A stretch of 64,000 nucleotides of DNA from assembly GCA_041879295.1 (NCBI GenBank), contig CP047152.1:5461501-5525500 (forward strand), read 5' to 3'. This DNA comes from Pseudomonas putida (lineage in GTDB: Bacteria; Pseudomonadota; Gammaproteobacteria; Pseudomonadales; Pseudomonadaceae). This document shows, in pieces, positions 18,466 through 27,523 of the stretch (position 1 is its first letter; the number at the start of each line of letters is the position of its first letter). The translations under genes and the position numbers were made by a program. The notes under the pieces are model-generated. The model was not told the DNA's origin. It searched no databases and was given only the letters and a program-made list of their open reading frames with translations.

Positions 18466-19821
18466 ATGAATGCTCTAGCCCGCCGCGCCGCTGGCCTGTT
18501 GCTCGGCACGCTCTGCATGCCGCTCGCGGCATTTGCCGCCGATGTGCAACCCACCCACGAATTCATCCTCGACAATGGCCTTAAGGTCGTGGTCCGCGAA
18601 GACCATCGCGCCCCGGTGGTGGTCTCGCAGATCTGGTACAAGGTCGGCTCGAGCTACGAGACCCCGGGCCAGACCGGGTTGTCCCATGCACTGGAACACA
18701 TGATGTTCAAGGGCAGCGCCAAGGTCGGCCCCGGCGAGGCTTCGCGCATTCTGCGTGACCTCGGCGCCGATGAAAACGCCTTCACCAGCGACGACTACAC
18801 CGCCTATTACCAAGTGCTGGCCCGCGACCGCCTGCCGGTAGCCCTGGAACTGGAGGCCGACCGCCTTGCCAGCCTGCGCCTGCCTGCCGACGAGTTCAGC
18901 CGCGAAATCGAGGTCATCAAGGAAGAACGCCGCCTGCGCACCGACGACCAGCCCAATGCCAAGGCATTCGAGCTGTTCCGCGCCATGGCCTACCCGGCCA
19001 GCGGCTACCACACGCCGACCATTGGCTGGATGGCAGACCTGGAGCGCATGAAGGTCGAGGAGCTTCGCCATTGGTACGAGTCCTGGTACGCCCCCAACAA
19101 CGCCACCCTGGTGGTGGTCGGTGATGTCACCGCCGACGAGGTCAAGGGCCTGGCGCAGAAGTATTTCGGCAACATTCCCAAACGCGCCGTACCCCCAGCC
19201 AAGCTGCCCTTGGAGCTGGCCGAACCAGGTTGGCGCCAGTTGACCCTGCACGTACGAACCCAGCTGCCAAGCCTGATCTACGGTTTCAACGTGCCCGGCC
19301 TGCCCACCGCCAAGGACCCACGTACGGTGCATGCACTGCGCCTGATCTCGGCACTGCTCGACGGCGGCTACAGCGCCCGCATGCCGGCACGCCTGGAGCG
19401 TGGCCAGGAACTGGTCGCCGGCGCTTCGTCCAGCTACAACGCTTTCACCCGCGGCGACAGCCTGTTCCTGATCTCGGCGACGCCGAATGTGCAGAAGCAG
19501 AAAACCCTCGCCGACGTCGAGAAAGGCATCTGGCAGTTGCTTGACGAACTCAAGAGCACGCCACCCAGCGCCGAAGAGCTGGAGCGCGTACGCGCCCAGG
19601 TCATCGCCGGCCTGGTCTACGACCGCGACTCCATCAGCAGCCAGGCCACCACCATCGGCCAGCTGGAGACCGTCGGCCTGTCCTGGAAGCTGATCGACAG
19701 CGAACTGGACGAGCTCAAGCGCGTCACCCCGCAGGACATCCAGAACGCCGCGCGCACCTACTTCACCCGCGAACGCCTGAGCGTTGCCCATGTACTGCCT
19801 GAGGAGTCCGCTCATGAGTGA
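18466..19821 (+). CDS. M16 family zinc metallopeptidase (catalytic), pair 1
   Basis: 451-aa exported peptidase with a signal peptide (about residues 1-23, ends PLAAFAAD). The zinc motif HxxEH is present as GLSHALEHMMFKG (about 74-86) and the distal zinc-binding Glu is in REIEVIKEERR. The C-terminal M16 domain has the TRGDSLFLI segment. Related to PqqL/YhjJ-type insulinase-like peptidases; substrate unknown. The stop overlaps the start of a non-catalytic partner, a common heterodimer arrangement in this family. The divergent 231-bp region to ftsY (18235-18465) must hold both promoters; I see no strong consensus in it. Confidence 0.9.
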   Translation: MNALARRAAGLLLGTLCMPLAAFAADVQPTHEFILDNGLKVVVREDHRAPVVVSQIWYKVGSSYETPGQTGLSHALEHMMFKGSAKVGPGEASRILRDLGADENAFTSDDYTAYYQVLARDRLPVALELEADRLASLRLPADEFSREIEVIKEERRLRTDDQPNAKAFELFRAMAYPASGYHTPTIGWMADLERMKVEELRHWYESWYAPNNATLVVVGDVTADEVKGLAQKYFGNIPKRAVPPAKLPLELAEPGWRQLTLHVRTQLPSLIYGFNVPGLPTAKDPRTVHALRLISALLDGGYSARMPARLERGQELVAGASSSYNAFTRGDSLFLISATPNVQKQKTLADVEKGIWQLLDELKSTPPSAEELERVRAQVIAGLVYDRDSISSQATTIGQLETVGLSWKLIDSELDELKRVTPQDIQNAARTYFTRERLSVAHVLPEESAHE

Positions 19822-21304
19822 TCGCCGCGCACCACGCCCAACCCTGCTGGCCACGGGCATTCGTGCCCTGGCGCTGGCGGCTGTGCTGGCCGCTCCGGCC
19901 ATGGCCGATAACGCTGCCAAGGCCGACAGCAGCGCAGCCCGCCCGGCCAACACCTTGCAATCGCTGGCCGAACTGAATGGCAAGGCACCCAGCCGGCGTC
20001 AGTTGAACATCCAGCACTGGAACACCGCCGAGGGTGCCCGGGTGCTGTTCGTCGAGGCCCGCGAACTGCCCATGTTCGACCTGCGTGTCACCTTCGCCGC
20101 CGGCAGCAGCCAGGATGGCGGCACGCCAGGCCTGGCCGCTCTGACCAACGCCATGCTCAACGAGGGCGTGGCCGGCAAGGACGTCACCGCCATCGCCGAG
20201 GGCTTCGAAGGCCTGGGTGCAGACTTTGGCAACGGTTCCTACCGCGATATGGCCGTGGCATCACTGCGCAGCCTCAGTGCCAAGGACAAGCGCGAACCGG
20301 CCCTCAAGCTGTTTACAGAGGTAGCGGGCAAGCCGACATTCCCCGAAGATGCCCTCAAGCGCATCAAGAACCAGATGCTGGCAGGCTTCGAATATGAGAA
20401 GCAGAACCCGGGCAAGATCGCCGGCAAGGCCCTTTTCGGCAACCTCTATGGCGACCACCCCTACGCCCACCCAAGCGACGGCACCGCAGAGAGCATCGCG
20501 GGCATAAGCCTGGCACAACTACGCGCGTTCCACGCAAAGGCCTATACCGGCGGCAATGCGGTAATCGCCCTGGTCGGCGACCTCAGCCGTGCAGAAGCCG
20601 AAGCCATCGCCGCCCAGGTATCTGCCGGCCTGCCCAGGGGCCCGGCGCTGGCCGCACCGGCCCAACCAAAAGACGCCAAGGCTGGCTTGACCCACATCGA
20701 CTTCCCGTCCAAACAGACCCACCTGATGCTGGCCGAACTGGGGATCGACCGCCAGGATCCGGACTGGCCAGCCCTGTCGCTGGGCAACCAGATCCTTGGC
20801 GGTGGTTCCTTCGGTACCCGGCTGATGAGCGAGGTGCGGGAGAAGCGCGGGCTGACCTACGGCGTTTACTCGGCATTCAGCCCGATGCAGGTGCGCGGCC
20901 CATTCATGATCAACCTGCAAACCCGTGCCGAGCTCAGCGAGGGCACGCTCAAACTGGTGCAAGACATTCTCGCCGACTACCTGAAGACGGGCCCGACCCA
21001 ACAGGAGCTGGACGATGCCAAGCGTGAGCTGGCCGGTAGCTTCCCGCTGTCCAATGCCAGTAATGCCAGCATCGTCGGCCAACTGGGCGCGATCGGCTTC
21101 TACAACTTGCCGCTGACCTGGCTGGAGGACTTCATGCAACAGTCCCAGGCCCTCACCGTCGAACAGGTCAAGGCAGCCATGAACAAACACCTGTCAGCCG
21201 ATAAACTGGTGATCGTCACCGTTGGCCCGAAAGTGCCACAAAAACCGCTGCCAGCACCCACTGACAAGCCCTCCGAGCAACCGCTCGGGGTACCGGAGCA
21301 CTAA
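19814..21304 (+). CDS. M16 family peptidase-like protein (non-catalytic), pair 1
   Basis: 496-aa exported partner of the preceding peptidase, with signal peptide residues ~10-33 (ALALAAVLAAPAMADN). The region aligned with the zinc site reads GGTPGLAALTNAMLNEGVAG, so HxxEH is lost. It keeps the substrate-binding signature REKRGLTYGVYSAF in the C-terminal half. It probably forms the second half of a clamshell heterodimer. The ATG at 19814 sits inside the end of the upstream gene, and the stop overlaps the rsmD start (TAATG). Confidence 0.88.
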   Translation: MSDRRAPRPTLLATGIRALALAAVLAAPAMADNAAKADSSAARPANTLQSLAELNGKAPSRRQLNIQHWNTAEGARVLFVEARELPMFDLRVTFAAGSSQDGGTPGLAALTNAMLNEGVAGKDVTAIAEGFEGLGADFGNGSYRDMAVASLRSLSAKDKREPALKLFTEVAGKPTFPEDALKRIKNQMLAGFEYEKQNPGKIAGKALFGNLYGDHPYAHPSDGTAESIAGISLAQLRAFHAKAYTGGNAVIALVGDLSRAEAEAIAAQVSAGLPRGPALAAPAQPKDAKAGLTHIDFPSKQTHLMLAELGIDRQDPDWPALSLGNQILGGGSFGTRLMSEVREKRGLTYGVYSAFSPMQVRGPFMINLQTRAELSEGTLKLVQDILADYLKTGPTQQELDDAKRELAGSFPLSNASNASIVGQLGAIGFYNLPLTWLEDFMQQSQALTVEQVKAAMNKHLSADKLVIVTVGPKVPQKPLPAPTDKPSEQPLGVPEH

Positions 21305-21906
21305 TGCCAAGATCCACCCCTCCCGCCCGCCCGCAAGCGGGCAAAAGCAAGGGCCAGGGCCACCTGCGCATCATCGCCGGCGAGTGGCGCAGCCGCCGCC
21401 TGGCGGTGCCGGAAGGCGAAGGCCTGCGGCCAACGCCTGATCGCGTGCGGGAAACCGTATTCAACTGGCTGGCCCCCTACATCGAGGGTGCCCGCGTGCT
21501 GGACGCCTTTACCGGCAGTGGCGCTCTGGTGCTCGAAGCCCTGTCCCGTGGGGCCGAGGACGCCGTGGCGCTGGATAGCAACCCTGCGGCCATCGCCAAC
21601 CTGAAGAACAACCTCGAAATCCTGCGCTGTCCCCGCGGGCAAATTCTGCAGACCGACGCCCTGCGCTACCTGCACGGCCCGGCCAAGCAGCAGTTCGATG
21701 TCGTGTTCCTCGACCCGCCGTTCCACCAGGACCTGCTGGCCAACACCTGCAACTTGCTGGAGCAGAATCAGTGGCTGGGCGAGCAGGCATGGGTCTACAC
21801 CGAAAGCGAAGCGGCACCCTCGACCTTGCAGTTGCCAGGCAACTGGCGCCTGCACCGCGAGAAGAAGACCGGCCAGGTGCACTACGCACTCTGGCAGCGG
21901 GGCTGA
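21304..21906 (+). CDS. rsmD: 16S rRNA (guanine966-N2)-methyltransferase RsmD
   Basis: 200-aa SAM-dependent methyltransferase that makes m2G966 in 16S rRNA. It has the N-terminal LRIIAGEWRSRRL, PTPDRVRETVFNWL, motif I VLDAFTGSGALVLEALSRGA, and the catalytic (D/N)PPF motif as FLDPPFHQDLL. It shares one base with the preceding M16 gene. In many bacteria rsmD neighbours ftsY, as here, with only the peptidase pair between. Confidence 0.95.
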   Translation: MPRSTPPARPQAGKSKGQGHLRIIAGEWRSRRLAVPEGEGLRPTPDRVRETVFNWLAPYIEGARVLDAFTGSGALVLEALSRGAEDAVALDSNPAAIANLKNNLEILRCPRGQILQTDALRYLHGPAKQQFDVVFLDPPFHQDLLANTCNLLEQNQWLGEQAWVYTESEAAPSTLQLPGNWRLHREKKTGQVHYALWQRG

Positions 21907-21996
21907 TTACCCGCGGGTTGGATGTACTTAGTTACCGCATCCCACCTGCGCCATGGTTGAAGCTGCACCTTCATTTCCTGAAGGAGCAGTTCAACC

Positions 21997-23298
21997 ATGG
22001 CCGAACACCCCTCCCCGCCGCTAATGGCGAGCTCGAAAGGTTCTTTTACCCTCGCCAACGGCCTGCACGTCTGCCTGCGTGAAGACCACCGTGCGCCACT
22101 GGTCAGCGTGCAACTGTGGTACCACGTAGGCTCCAGCTACGAACCTGAAGGCCACACCGGCCTGTCCCATGCCTTGGAGCATCTACTGTTCGAGGGCAGC
22201 AGCAAACTGGCGCCTGGCCAGTACTCAACGCTCATGACCCGCTTGGGCGGCGACCCGAATGCATTCACCTATTCGGATGCCACGGTATTTCCGCTCACCC
22301 TGCCAACCCGCCACCTGGAAATTGCCCTGGAGGCCATGGCTGATGTCATGGCCAGTGCCACCCTCGGCGATACGCCCTTTGCTCGGGAACTGGCAGTGGT
22401 CATGGCTGAGCGGCGCGAGGCAGTGGACAACAATCCTTGGGCATTGGCGCTGGAGCATCACGACCTGCTGGCTTACGGCAATAGTGGCCATGGCACGCCT
22501 GTCATTGGCCACATGTCAGATCTGGAGAGCCTCACTCCAGCCGCAGCGCGTACCTGGTACAAGACCTGGTATCACCCCAACAATGCCACCCTCGCTGTGG
22601 CCGGCGACATCAGCCTGCTACAACTGCAGACCTTGGTGACGCGCCACTTTGCGGCGATTCCCGCCCATCGCTTGCCGATGCAGCCCTTACCCACAGGGCC
22701 CTCCTCCCAGGGCCGGCGCTTTCAGACGCTGCGCCTGCCAGGCTTGCACAACGGCGCGATCATAAGCTTCAAACTACCCAGCCAGCGTACCGCGCAGTCT
22801 GCCAGGCAGGCCTACGCGCTACGTCTGCTTCCCGATCTGCTTGCCAACGGCTACAGCAGCATCCTCCAGCGCAGGCTGCTGCTGGACGAACCAATCCTGC
22901 AATACATGAAAGCGACCTATGAACCCTGGCAGCGCGGTGACAGCCTGCTGACCCTTTACGCGTTCTGCAGCCCACACGTAACCCCGGAGACCGCGGCCGA
23001 GCGGCTGATGCAGGAGATCGAAGCGTTTCGCCAGTCAGCGCCAGCCAAGGAACACCTGCAACGTGCCAAGGCTCGTCTGCTGGCCAGGCTGATTTTCGAA
23101 CGGGACGACATTGCCGAGCAGGCCCAAACCATGGGTAAACAGGCCGCCTGTGGCTTGCCGGTTATTTCGCTCGAGGAAGAACAACAGGCCATTGAGACCG
23201 TGACAGCCGAGCAGGTAGGCCTGGCTGCCTATGAATTCCTCACCGATTCCCGTGCAGCCTTCACGTTCACGCACCACAAGGAAAGCGCTCATGACTGA
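21997..23298 (+). CDS. M16 family zinc metallopeptidase (catalytic), pair 2
   Basis: 433-aa peptidase homologous to the one at 18466. It shares the VREDHRAP/LREDHRAP, WYKVGSSYE/WYHVGSSYE and GLSHALEH segments, with HxxEH in GLSHALEHLLFEG and the distal Glu in AVVMAERREAV. Unlike pair 1, I do not see a signal peptide: the protein starts MAEHPSPPLMASSKGSF, so it may be cytoplasmic, or the real start may be missed. GGAG lies about 10 bases before the ATG. The stop overlaps the next gene. Confidence 0.88.
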   Translation: MAEHPSPPLMASSKGSFTLANGLHVCLREDHRAPLVSVQLWYHVGSSYEPEGHTGLSHALEHLLFEGSSKLAPGQYSTLMTRLGGDPNAFTYSDATVFPLTLPTRHLEIALEAMADVMASATLGDTPFARELAVVMAERREAVDNNPWALALEHHDLLAYGNSGHGTPVIGHMSDLESLTPAAARTWYKTWYHPNNATLAVAGDISLLQLQTLVTRHFAAIPAHRLPMQPLPTGPSSQGRRFQTLRLPGLHNGAIISFKLPSQRTAQSARQAYALRLLPDLLANGYSSILQRRLLLDEPILQYMKATYEPWQRGDSLLTLYAFCSPHVTPETAAERLMQEIEAFRQSAPAKEHLQRAKARLLARLIFERDDIAEQAQTMGKQAACGLPVISLEEEQQAIETVTAEQVGLAAYEFLTDSRAAFTFTHHKESAHD

Positions 23299-24661
23299 CT
23301 CAACGACCCTGCAACAGCCTGCCGGGGCCAACAACCTCTACGGCGGGCTGCTCTCTGCCCAGGGACTTGACCTGGACCAGTTCGAAACCATCCATACACA
23401 GGTTCAAGCGTGGAAGACGACTGCGGGCACGGACGTCAAATTCGTTGAAGCACGGGAACTGCCAATCGTTGACGTGATACTACGGTTCAAGGCCGGCAGC
23501 ACGCAGGACACTCTGTACCCTGGCCTGGCAGCCTTGACGCTCTCCATGCTCGATGAGGGTAGCCAGGCCTACACGGCTGCCCAGCAGGCTGAACACCTGG
23601 AGCGCCTGGGCGCGGTCATGGAAAAACAAGTACGTCTGGAACATGCGACGCTGCGCCTGCGCAGCCTTAGCCCTCCTTCTTTGCTCGACCCGGCCTTGGC
23701 GCTGCTCACCGACCTCGTGGCCCACCCTGTCTTCCACCCAATGGCCCTGACCAAGATCAAGCGCCAGTTGCTGCAAAACCACGCATCGCGCGAGCGGCTA
23801 CCCATCCTCAGAGCACGTAGCGAAGTCTTCCGCCACCTGTTCAACGGGCATCCTTACGGCAACCCTCTGGGCAGCACCGCTCAAGGTATCGAGGCCATTA
23901 CCCCTGAGGACTTGCGGGCATTCCACCAACGCGCCTACAGCGCCAGCAACCTTGAGATGGTCGTGGTAGGCGACCTTTCCCTTGCACAAGCCCAAGCCAT
24001 CTCACAACAGATCAGCCAGGCCCTGCCGCAAGGCTGGTCGGCCACTGAACTACCGGCGGCCCCGGCGGCCCCCAGCGCGACGATAGCCGTCGAACAGGCT
24101 GGTGCCAGCAGTGCGGTCCTGCTGGCACTGCCCATGAACGTACCCGCCAACGATCCGGAGTTTCTGGCCCTGACCTTGGCAAGTGCTGTTCTGGGAGAGG
24201 GCCTCGAGTCGCGCTTGATGGTGGAGTTGCGCCAACGACGCGGCCTGACCTACGGCGTGTACACGCATGTATTGCCATTGAGTGCAGGCGGCCTGTTCAC
24301 CGTGGAATGGGAGGTTGCGCCCCAGCATGTGCAGGGCACGCAGGCACTGGTAGAAACCCTGCTGCAGGCGTTCATCGACGAGGGGCCCACCCAGCGGGAG
24401 CTGCAACTGGCACGCAAACAGCTGGAAGGGCAGTTGCTGCGAGGGATCGCGCAGAACAGGCAACTCGCAACACTGCTGACGGAAGTAACCCATCAGCGAC
24501 AACCTGCCGATCATCTCGACACGTACAGCGCCCGTATTGCCGAGCTTACCCCGGCAGATGTCCGAGCCGTCATGCAGCGCCGGCTGGCCCTGAGCCGCAA
24601 GGTGCTTGTCAGTGTCGGACCAGGCGTTCAGCAACAGCCGCTGCCAGCCCCCGACCAATAG
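23291..24661 (+). CDS. M16 family peptidase-like protein (non-catalytic), pair 2
   Basis: 456-aa partner of the preceding peptidase, homologous to the protein at 19814 (shared VEARELP and PGLAALT, and LRQRRGLTYGVYTHV near the C-terminus). The zinc-site region reads DTLYPGLAALTLSMLDEG without HxxEH. The start at 23291 (MTDSTTLQQ) is embedded in the end of the upstream gene in the same way as in pair 1. No obvious signal peptide, matching its partner. Confidence 0.86.
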   Translation: MTDSTTLQQPAGANNLYGGLLSAQGLDLDQFETIHTQVQAWKTTAGTDVKFVEARELPIVDVILRFKAGSTQDTLYPGLAALTLSMLDEGSQAYTAAQQAEHLERLGAVMEKQVRLEHATLRLRSLSPPSLLDPALALLTDLVAHPVFHPMALTKIKRQLLQNHASRERLPILRARSEVFRHLFNGHPYGNPLGSTAQGIEAITPEDLRAFHQRAYSASNLEMVVVGDLSLAQAQAISQQISQALPQGWSATELPAAPAAPSATIAVEQAGASSAVLLALPMNVPANDPEFLALTLASAVLGEGLESRLMVELRQRRGLTYGVYTHVLPLSAGGLFTVEWEVAPQHVQGTQALVETLLQAFIDEGPTQRELQLARKQLEGQLLRGIAQNRQLATLLTEVTHQRQPADHLDTYSARIAELTPADVRAVMQRRLALSRKVLVSVGPGVQQQPLPAPDQ

Positions 24662-24721
24662 CGCAGGTACTGTGGCGCTGTTTCATGGCAAGCTAGCAAG
24701 GCACATCATGAGCCACCCAGC

Positions 24722-25714
24722 ATGCCCAGCCACAACGCCACATTCCGTCCAGCCATCGGCCTATCCAATCCCCACCTGCAGACCCTGTGGGGGCCACTCT
24801 GGCGCAAGCTGCCTGAGCTGCAGCGTGACCGAGAGCGGCTGTGGCTGGCCGACGGCGACTTCATCGACCTGGACTGGCACGGTCCGCACCAACCCCATGC
24901 ACCACTGGTACTGGTGCTGCATGGGCTGACCGGCTCGTCTCACTCGCCTTACGTGAAAGGCTTGCAGCAGGCGCTGCAAAGCCGCGGCTGGGCCAGCGTG
25001 GCAGTGAACTGGCGTGGTTGCTCAGGCGAGCCCAACCTGTTGCCGCGCAGCTACCACTCCGGCGCCAGCGAAGACCTGGCGGAAATTGTCAGCCATCTTC
25101 GCGCCCAGCGCCCGCTGGCACCGCTGTACGCAGTGGGTTATTCGCTGGGTGGCAATGTACTGTTGAAGTACCTGGGTGAGAGCGGCGTCGCCAGCCAACT
25201 GGAGGCAGCAGTTGCAGTATCGGTACCCTTTCGCCTGGACCACTGTGCCGACCGCATCGGCCAGGGCTTCTCCAAGGTGTATCAAGCGCATTTCATGCGC
25301 GAGATGCTGGCATATGTTCAGCTCAAACAGCGGCACTTCCACGCCCGGGGCCAGCACGAGCAGCTGGCGACACTGGAACGTCTGGGCCAACTCACCAACT
25401 TGCGCACATTCTGGGACTTCGACGGAAAAGTCACTGCACCGCTCAATGGCTTTCGCGATGCACACGACTACTATCGCCGCTCATCCAGCCACTTCTTCCT
25501 TGGCCAGAACCGCACGCCAACGCTGATCATCCATTCCAGCGATGACCCGTTCGTGTCCAGTCACAGCCTGCCGACGGCCCGTGAACTGTCACCACAGACC
25601 CGCTTCGAACTGCATGGCCGCGGTGGGCATGTGGGCTTTGTCGATGGCAGCCTGCGAAATCCGGGGTACTACCTGGAACGACGGATTCCGCAGTGGCTGG
25701 TGGACGGTAGCTAG
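24722..25714 (+). CDS. YheT-type alpha/beta hydrolase
   Basis: 330-aa cytoplasmic hydrolase of the YheT/ABHD1-3 family. It has LHGLTGSSHSPYV near residue 65, NWRGCSGEPN, nucleophile Ser in YAVGYSLGGNVLLKYLGE (about residue 143), Asp in IHSSDDPFV and His in GRGGHVGFVDG. The physiological ester or lipid substrate is unknown. It starts 60 bases after the M16 gene and may be read through from it. Confidence 0.87.
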   Translation: MPSHNATFRPAIGLSNPHLQTLWGPLWRKLPELQRDRERLWLADGDFIDLDWHGPHQPHAPLVLVLHGLTGSSHSPYVKGLQQALQSRGWASVAVNWRGCSGEPNLLPRSYHSGASEDLAEIVSHLRAQRPLAPLYAVGYSLGGNVLLKYLGESGVASQLEAAVAVSVPFRLDHCADRIGQGFSKVYQAHFMREMLAYVQLKQRHFHARGQHEQLATLERLGQLTNLRTFWDFDGKVTAPLNGFRDAHDYYRRSSSHFFLGQNRTPTLIIHSSDDPFVSSHSLPTARELSPQTRFELHGRGGHVGFVDGSLRNPGYYLERRIPQWLVDGS

Positions 25715-25742
25715 CCCGCGAATTGGTAAAGGCTGCGCGCCC

Positions 25743-25798
25743 CCTGTGGGAGCGGGCATGCACGCGAACACCGGCATTGCCGGTGCCACCCACCGCGG
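25743..25798. repeat. REP-type palindromic sequence
   Basis: Degenerate REP (TGTGGGAGCGGGCATGCACG) followed by a second palindrome CACCGGCATTGCCGGTG. Lies between the convergent YheT-type and sulfurtransferase genes. Confidence 0.75.
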
Positions 25799-25816
25799 GG
25801 GTTCAACCCGGTCTGC

Positions 25817-26671
25817 TTACTCGTCGGTGGCCACAGCATGCTGCGGGTTGTTGATCCACTCGCTCCACGACCCCGCATACAGCTTGCCCAGCGGGTATCC
25901 CGCCAGCGCCAGCGCAAACAGGTTATGGCAAGCGGTTACCCCAGACCCGCAATAAGACACCAACTGCTCCGGCGCCCGTCCACCCAGTTTTTCGGCAAAA
26001 CGCTGCTTTAGCTGATCCGCCGGCAGAAAACACCCGTCAGCCCCTAGGTTGTCGGTAAACGCCGCACACTGGGCACCGGGAATATGCCCCGCCACCGGGT
26101 CGATCGGCTCTACTTCACCGCGAAAACGCGGCAAGGCACGCGCATCGATCAAGGTCAGGTCTGCACTACCAAGGCGCTTGCCCAGATGGTCGGCATCAAT
26201 CAGCAGCTTCGCGTCCGGCTCACCACTGAAAGTGCCCTCACATTTGGGCGGCGGGTCCAGGCTCAACGGCAGGTGCGCCGCGTGCCAGGCCTTCAGGCCA
26301 CCGTCGAGAATCGCCACACCGCTGCGCTTGCCCAGCCAGACCAGCAGCCACCAGGCCCGGGCGGCAAAGGCGCCGGGGCCGTCGTCGTACAGCACCACTT
26401 CGCTATCGTTGTTCAGGCCCCACTCTCGCAGGCGCTCGACCAGCCGCTGCGGATCGGGCAATGGGTGGCGCCCGGTGCGCCCCTTGCTCACCGGCCCGCT
26501 GAGGTCGCGGTCCAGGTCGGCAAAATGCGCCCCGGCAATATGCCCCTGGGCATAGCTGCGCTGGCCATAGTCCACATCCTCGAGGGCAAAACGGCAGTCG
26601 AGAATCACCAACCCGGGCGAGTCCAGTCGCTCGGCCAACTGCTGCGGGGTGATCAATTGCGCAAGGGGCAT
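25817..26671 (-). CDS. sseA: 3-mercaptopyruvate sulfurtransferase (two-domain rhodanese)
   Basis: 284-aa cytoplasmic enzyme with two rhodanese domains (about 8-130 inactive, 160-275 catalytic). The active-site loop is CGSGVT (in SYCGSGVTACH), the sequence that marks mercaptopyruvate sulfurtransferases rather than thiosulfate sulfurtransferases. Substrate-binding Arg residues occur in SKGRTGRHPLP and FRGEVEPID. The ATG at 26671 (MPLAQLITPQQ) is preceded by GGAG; the open frame upstream is not family-like. Confidence 0.9.
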   Translation of the reverse strand: MPLAQLITPQQLAERLDSPGLVILDCRFALEDVDYGQRSYAQGHIAGAHFADLDRDLSGPVSKGRTGRHPLPDPQRLVERLREWGLNNDSEVVLYDDGPGAFAARAWWLLVWLGKRSGVAILDGGLKAWHAAHLPLSLDPPPKCEGTFSGEPDAKLLIDADHLGKRLGSADLTLIDARALPRFRGEVEPIDPVAGHIPGAQCAAFTDNLGADGCFLPADQLKQRFAEKLGGRAPEQLVSYCGSGVTACHNLFALALAGYPLGKLYAGSWSEWINNPQHAVATDE

Positions 26672-26706
26672 GACAATCTCCTGATCAATGGCACGAGGGC
26701 CCTGGG

Positions 26707-27372
26707 CTAGCGCTCCAGGGCCTGGTTGAACGGTACATGGAATTCTTCGCACAGCGCGTCCACGGCAGTGCGGGCATTGTCGGTGACGAAGCCGAGCTCC
26801 AGCACCAACACCTGATAGACGCCGCGCTTGAAGGCTTCTTCACCCAAGTGCGCGGAATGTTCACGCGTGGTGCTGAGAAAACGTACCCATGACGTCAGCA
26901 CGATCCAGGCGTTGATGGTCAGCGACTCGATCTGCGCCGGCACCATGGCCAGAATGCCCGCCTCGACGAAGCCGCGGTAGATCGCCTGGCCCTGGCGCAG
27001 GCAGCGCTCGGAAAAACGCCGGTAACGGGCGGCCAGTTCGGCATCGCTGTCCAGCAGATGCTCCAGGTCACGGTGCAGGAAGCGGTAGTTCCACATCGCC
27101 GCCAGCAAGGCCTTGAGGTAGAAGCGCTTGTCTTCCACGGTTGCCGCGCGGCCCTGCGGCGGGCGCAGAAAGCTGTCCACCAGTTCTTCGTACTGGCTGA
27201 ACAACAGGGCAATTATCGCTTGCTTGTTGGGGAAGTGGTAATACAGGTTGCCAGGCGAGATTTCCATGTGCGCGGCAATGTGGTTGGTACTGACGCTGCG
27301 TTCGCCCTGCTGGTTGAACAGCTCCAGGCTGTTCTGCACGATGCGCTCTCGGGTCTTCATGCGCGGGGCCAT
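26707..27372 (-). CDS. TetR family transcriptional regulator
   Basis: 221-aa repressor-type protein with an N-terminal HTH (about residues 10-55: RERIVQNSLELF then VSTNHIAAHMEISPGNLYYHFPNKQ) and a helical ligand/dimer domain. The ATG at 27372 has GGGAG 6 bases upstream; a second ATG follows four codons later. It is divergent from the aldehyde dehydrogenase operon, so control of that operon is likely. A 22-bp dyad at 27458-27479 is a candidate operator. Confidence 0.88.
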   Translation of the reverse strand: MAPRMKTRERIVQNSLELFNQQGERSVSTNHIAAHMEISPGNLYYHFPNKQAIIALLFSQYEELVDSFLRPPQGRAATVEDKRFYLKALLAAMWNYRFLHRDLEHLLDSDAELAARYRRFSERCLRQGQAIYRGFVEAGILAMVPAQIESLTINAWIVLTSWVRFLSTTREHSAHLGEEAFKRGVYQVLVLELGFVTDNARTAVDALCEEFHVPFNQALER

Positions 27373-27457
27373 GCTCAGCTCCCAGTCTGCGGGCCTTCAT
27401 CAAAGGTTTATCTTACGGCGTATTACAGGTGGAATGCACCGTGGAACAGCATGTAAA

Positions 27458-27479
27458 AATTCGCACCATGGTACAAATT
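27458..27479. promoter_or_regulatory. Candidate TetR operator (22-bp dyad)
   Basis: AATT-CGC-ACCATGGT-ACA-AATT: a perfect 8-bp palindrome flanked symmetrically by AATT at 3-base spacing, centred between the divergent TetR and aldehyde dehydrogenase genes. A TATAGG just downstream (27484-27489) could be the -10 of the dehydrogenase operon. Confidence 0.4.
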
Positions 27480-27523
27480 AGAGTATAGGCTCTAGGCAAC
27501 CCCTGCCCGGACTCGACACCGCC

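Noticed and set aside
21907..21996. tRNA or small RNA gene between rsmD and the second M16 pair
   Set aside because: No cloverleaf or terminator is visible in these 90 bases; only the ribosome site of the next gene can be supported.
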